Made by a program: the position numbers and the translations under genes. Below are positions 60,690 to 64,000 of a DNA stretch of 64,000 nt, piece by piece. The notes beneath the pieces were generated by a model. The model was given only the letters and a program-made list of their open reading frames with translations, searched no databases and had not been told where the DNA came from. The stretch's first letter is position 1. The number at the start of each line of letters is the position of its first letter. Source of the DNA: CAZOJJ01 sp964580105. Lineage in GTDB: Bacteria; Bacteroidota; Rhodothermia; Rhodothermales; Rubricoccaceae. The DNA is taken from contig CAZOJJ010000005.1 of NCBI GenBank assembly GCA_964580105.1, positions 1 through 64,000 on the forward strand, read 5' to 3'.

Positions 60690-63600
60690 GTGCCCACACC
60701 GACCGGCCTCACCGTCGTCACTGCGCCCCGCCTCGAACCGCTGTTCGACCGCCTGGCGGGCGCGCTCGCGAGCGACCCGCTCCCACCCCAGGAGAAGGAG
60801 GTCATCGTCATCGCCCGAAACGTGGGGTTGCGGGCGTGGCTCACGCACACGCTCGCGCGGCGCCTGGGCTGCGCGGCCTCGCTCGACCTCCCCTCGCCCG
60901 TCCAGTTCGTCTCCCGCCTCGCGGGGATGACCGACGGGCTGCACCCCTTCGAAGCCGGCCCCCTCGCCTGGCGCCTCGCCCCGCTTCTCCGCCGGATCGC
61001 CGAGGCCGACGAGGGCGACCCGGTCTACGCCCCCCTCCGCGCCTACCTCCACCGGACCGGCGGCCAGGCGATGCCCCTCGCGAAGCGCCTCGCCGCCCTC
61101 TTCGACGACTACCAGGTCTACCGCCCCGACGTGCTCGCGGCCTGGGCGGAAGGCCGCGACCCGCACCCCGACTTTGCCCACGGCGCCTGGCAGGCGGCCC
61201 TCTGGCGGGCGCTCCGTGCCGACGGCGAGCCCGACCGCGCCAGCCGGTTCGCGCAGGTCGAGCGCGAGCTGGCTCGGGAGCGTCCCCGCCTCGCGCTCCC
61301 GACGCGGCTGGCCGTCTTCGGCGGGCTCGTCTTCCCGCCCGTCTACTACCGCATCCTCGCGGGCCTGGCGCGGCACCGGCCGGTCACCCTCTACGCCGTC
61401 ACGGTCGGGGACCGGCCCTCGACCGAGCCGCACGCCCACCCGCTCCTCCGCGCCCTCGGCGAGCGCACGCGCGTCTTCTGGCAGGTGCTGGCCGACCTCG
61501 GCGCCCCGGCTCCCGAGCGGATCGGACCGCCCCGCCTCGACGCCGGAGCGGGCGCTCTTCATCAGTTGCAGGCCGCCCTCGCGGACGACGTCCCGCCGAC
61601 GGCCCGCCCACTCGACCCGCTCGACCGCTCGCTCCGCATCCTCGACTGCCACTCGGAGGTCCGTGAGCTCGAAGCGCTCCGCGACGAGCTGCTCGACGCT
61701 TTCGCCGAGTTGGAGGGGCTCCGCCCGAGCGACGTGCTCGTGCTGCTGCCCGACCTCGACCGCTACGCCCCGCTCGTGGACGCCGTGTTCGGCGCCGAGG
61801 ACGCCACCGGCCGCGACGGCTTCCGTCTTCCCTACCACGTCGCCCACCACCCGCACGCCCCGGCCCTCCGCGTCATCGAGGCGTTCCACAAAGCGCTCCG
61901 CCTCCACGACGGCCGCGTCACGGCGAGCGAGCTGCTCGACCTGCTCGACTACCCGCCCGTCCGCCGCCGCGCCGACATCGGCGAGGACGAGCTGCCGATG
62001 CTGCGCGCGTGGGTGAAGGAGGCCGGTGTCTGCTGGGGCCTCGGCGCCGACCGCAAGGCCGCCTTCGGCCTCCCCGAGGACGACCTCCACACGTGGCGCT
62101 TCGGGCTCGACCGCCTCCTCCTCGGCGTCGCCACCGGCGCGCCGGGCGGAGCGGGGCTCGTCCTCGGCCACCTCCCGTGCGACGCCGCCGGCCTCGACGG
62201 CGCCGACCTCCTGGGCCGCTTCTCCGAGTGGGCCGAAGCCCTCTTCGACGCCCTCCGCGTGCTCGACCGTCCCCGCCGCCTCGGCGACTGGCCCGACGCG
62301 CTCCTCCTCTTCGTCGACGGCCTCCTCGCGCCGCGCGACGACGAGGAGGTCGAGGCCGTCGTCTTCCTCCGCCAGCTGGCGGGCGACCTCGCACAGCTCT
62401 ACGCCCTCGCGGGCGAGGACGACGGTGCCGTCACCTTCTACGCCGTCCGTGCCCACCTCGAGAGCACCTCGGGCGCGTTCGAGCGGCAGGAGCCGTACCT
62501 CACCGGCCGCGTCACCTTCGCCGATCCGCTCGCGCTGCGCTACGCACCCCACCGCGTCGTCGCCTTCGTGGGCCTGGGCGACGGCGTGTTTCCGGCGCCG
62601 GAGGACGCACCCGGCTTCGACCTCATCGCCCACGCCCCGCGCCCGGGCGACGCCGCGCCCCGGCAGATGGAGAAGCAGCTCTTCCTGGACGCCCTCCTCG
62701 CGGCGCGCGACCGGCTGATCCTCTCCTACGTCGGCCATTCGCAGAAGGACAACAGCGAGCGCGCCGCCTCGGTCGTCCTCGACGCGCTGCTCGACGCGGC
62801 CGAGCGGCACTGGGGACCGGAAGCCCGGAAGCACCTCGTCGTCTCTCACCGCCTCCAGCCCTTCGCCGGCGACTACTTCGCGAAGCCGACGAGGGGCACG
62901 CCCGCCCGGCTGTTCAGCTACGCCGCCCAGCACCGCGTCCGCCGCCTCGGCGACGGCGCGCTCCGACCCTTCCTCGATGCCGACGACCTCGCCAGGGCCG
63001 ACGCCGAGGCGCCCGACACCGTCGCGCTGGCCGATCTCGTCTTCGCGTGGACCAACCCGAGCCGCTTCGTCCTCGGCCGCCGCCTGCGGGTTTCCCTCGA
63101 CCTCGACGAGGCGACGATCCGGGACGACGAGCCGGTTGCCCTCGACGGGCTCGGACGGTTCAAGGTGCGCCAGGCGGCCCTCGACGGGCTGCTCGACGGA
63201 CTCCCCGAGGAGGCCGTAGCCGAGCGGCTCCTCCGCAGCGGCCTCCTCCCCGGCGGCGCGCCCGGCGCGGCGTGGCTCCGCCAGGCCCTCGACGCCGTGG
63301 CCCCCATCGCCCAATCGGTCCGCGCCTGGGGGGCGACGCGCCCGCTCCCGGTCGTCGTCGAGGTCGAAGGCGGACTGGTCGTAGGGAGCGTCGAGCGGGT
63401 GAACGAGCGCGGCGCGCTCCGCTTCCGGCCGGGCTCCATCCGTGAGAAAGACCTCGTCGCCGCGTGGGTGGACCACCTGGCCCTGTGTGCCTCGGACGCG
63501 CGGCGGACCTGCACGCTGGGCACCGCCGACTCGTGCCACTTCGACGCCCTCGACCCCGACGACGCGCGGATGCTCCTCCAGGCGCTCGTACGCGGCTACC

Positions 63601-63962
63601 ACGTCATCCGCCGGACCGTCCCCCCGCTGTTCGAGCGGGCCTCGTACACCTACGTCGACAAGCTCAACGGGGCGCAGCGGAAGGCGTGGACCGACCGGAT
63701 TCTCCAGCGCGAGCGCGCCGTCGCCGGCCTCGGCGACGGCCGCCACAACGGCACGCCCGACGTGCACGACTGGGCGATGCAACAGGCCCGCAAGGCCTTC
63801 GACGGCGGCTTCGGCCGCGACGGCGACCGCGCCGACGCCTACGTCGCCCTCGCCACGCGCGGGCGTGACCCCTTCGCCGACGATCCGCGCGCCGTCCACC
63901 AGTGGGCCGCGTGCCTGTGGGCGCCCCTCCTTGAACACCGCCGGCCCGGCCTGCCCGCGTGA
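60690..63962 (+). CDS. recC: Exodeoxyribonuclease V gamma subunit
   Basis: 1,090 residues from GTG at 60690 (VPTPTGLTVVTAPRLEPLFD). RecC features: N-terminal helicase-like domain (VIVIARNVGLRAWLTHTLAR, FEAGPLAWRLAPLLRRIAE, LFDDYQVYRPDVLAAWAEG), SEVRELEALRDELLDAF, and C-terminal EKQLFLDALLAARDRLILSY plus GHSQKDNSERAASVV. Walker motifs are degenerate, as expected for RecC. It is the Chi-recognition subunit of RecBCD for double-strand break repair and phage DNA degradation. The next gene starts in its stop codon (GTGA) and should be recB. The downstream end of this gene runs to 38 bases from the window edge. Confidence 0.95.
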   Translation: MPTPTGLTVVTAPRLEPLFDRLAGALASDPLPPQEKEVIVIARNVGLRAWLTHTLARRLGCAASLDLPSPVQFVSRLAGMTDGLHPFEAGPLAWRLAPLLRRIAEADEGDPVYAPLRAYLHRTGGQAMPLAKRLAALFDDYQVYRPDVLAAWAEGRDPHPDFAHGAWQAALWRALRADGEPDRASRFAQVERELARERPRLALPTRLAVFGGLVFPPVYYRILAGLARHRPVTLYAVTVGDRPSTEPHAHPLLRALGERTRVFWQVLADLGAPAPERIGPPRLDAGAGALHQLQAALADDVPPTARPLDPLDRSLRILDCHSEVRELEALRDELLDAFAELEGLRPSDVLVLLPDLDRYAPLVDAVFGAEDATGRDGFRLPYHVAHHPHAPALRVIEAFHKALRLHDGRVTASELLDLLDYPPVRRRADIGEDELPMLRAWVKEAGVCWGLGADRKAAFGLPEDDLHTWRFGLDRLLLGVATGAPGGAGLVLGHLPCDAAGLDGADLLGRFSEWAEALFDALRVLDRPRRLGDWPDALLLFVDGLLAPRDDEEVEAVVFLRQLAGDLAQLYALAGEDDGAVTFYAVRAHLESTSGAFERQEPYLTGRVTFADPLALRYAPHRVVAFVGLGDGVFPAPEDAPGFDLIAHAPRPGDAAPRQMEKQLFLDALLAARDRLILSYVGHSQKDNSERAASVVLDALLDAAERHWGPEARKHLVVSHRLQPFAGDYFAKPTRGTPARLFSYAAQHRVRRLGDGALRPFLDADDLARADAEAPDTVALADLVFAWTNPSRFVLGRRLRVSLDLDEATIRDDEPVALDGLGRFKVRQAALDGLLDGLPEEAVAERLLRSGLLPGGAPGAAWLRQALDAVAPIAQSVRAWGATRPLPVVVEVEGGLVVGSVERVNERGALRFRPGSIREKDLVAAWVDHLALCASDARRTCTLGTADSCHFDALDPDDARMLLQALVRGYHVIRRTVPPLFERASYTYVDKLNGAQRKAWTDRILQRERAVAGLGDGRHNGTPDVHDWAMQQARKAFDGGFGRDGDRADAYVALATRGRDPFADDPRAVHQWAACLWAPLLEHRRPGLPA

Positions 63963-64000
63963 ACACCGACACCCCCTCTCCGCATACCGGTCTCGTCGAG
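63959..64000 (+). CDS. recB: Probable recB start, truncated by window edge
   Basis: GTG at 63959 overlaps the recC stop (GTGA) and opens VNTDTPSPHTGLVE; 14 codons are visible. Only the coupling to recC supports the name. Too short for motif evidence. Confidence 0.45.
   Translation, partial: MNTDTPSPHTGLVE

Noticed and set aside
60579..63938. 1,119-residue open frame on the minus strand across recC
   Set aside because: High GC removes stops from antisense frames. The plus strand encodes RecC with recognisable motifs, and the antisense product is Arg/Val/Glu-rich without domains.

Overview
The window comes from a chromosome with very high GC. Nearly every gene has GC-rich third codon positions, many genes start with GTG, and Shine-Dalgarno sites are almost absent. 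The gene content fits Rhodothermota/Bacteroidota (Rubricoccaceae- or Salinibacter-like). The clues are a type IX secretion C-terminal sorting domain, a 7TMR-DISM histidine kinase, BatD/DUF58-type genes, a K+-dependent-type membrane pyrophosphatase, and promoter-like boxes of the TAnnTTtG class 20-30 bases before starts. This assignment is inferred from families, not from a search. Two 100-base N runs (7778-7877, 14800-14899) are assembly gaps, both beside short tandem repeats.

Layout. 1-3315: a leftward kinase / PP2C phosphatase / VWA operon resembling the TerY-P triad (YegI-PphC-YegL in E. coli), with the kinase running off the left edge. 3412-5090: DNA polymerase III delta prime and a VanZ-like protein. 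5100-12188: a remnant of a Mu-like transposable prophage with both ends recognisable. It carries a left end with three repeats, a secreted passenger protein, the tail of an S24-type repressor, the 3' part of an F-like head gene with a toxin-like C-terminal domain, G, I (protease/scaffold), a DUF2190-type protein, the major capsid protein, a degenerate initiator-like tRNA, gp35-like and gp36-like genes, and a right end with two repeats. Transposase, portal, terminase, lysis and tail genes are missing. A tRNA-Met follows directly.

12401-14743 and scattered later loci (24107, 29510-33313, 35437, 49699-52628) encode sugar-nucleotide enzymes, glycosyltransferases, an undecaprenyl-phosphate sugar transferase, a low-molecular-weight tyrosine phosphatase and a large membrane protein, all for surface glycans. 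19384-23967 holds 4-hydroxyphenylpyruvate dioxygenase and homogentisate 1,2-dioxygenase (tyrosine breakdown) followed by an acyl-CoA synthetase. 33486-35426 is dxs. 41589-43670 is a TPP riboswitch and thiC. 43743-48494 reads leftward: tRNA-Gln, prs, rplY, pth, then hppA. 52713-55529 holds an ABC-F ATPase and purQ (convergent). 55685-60526 holds DUF58 and BatD-like genes, a sirtuin and a CPH-type copper ATPase. 60690 to the right edge is recC and the first codons of a probable recB.

The most unusual material is the prophage remnant, which looks like a natural mini-Mu carrying capsid genes, a repressor-linked secreted gene and a nuclease-like extension, and the TerY-P-type triad.
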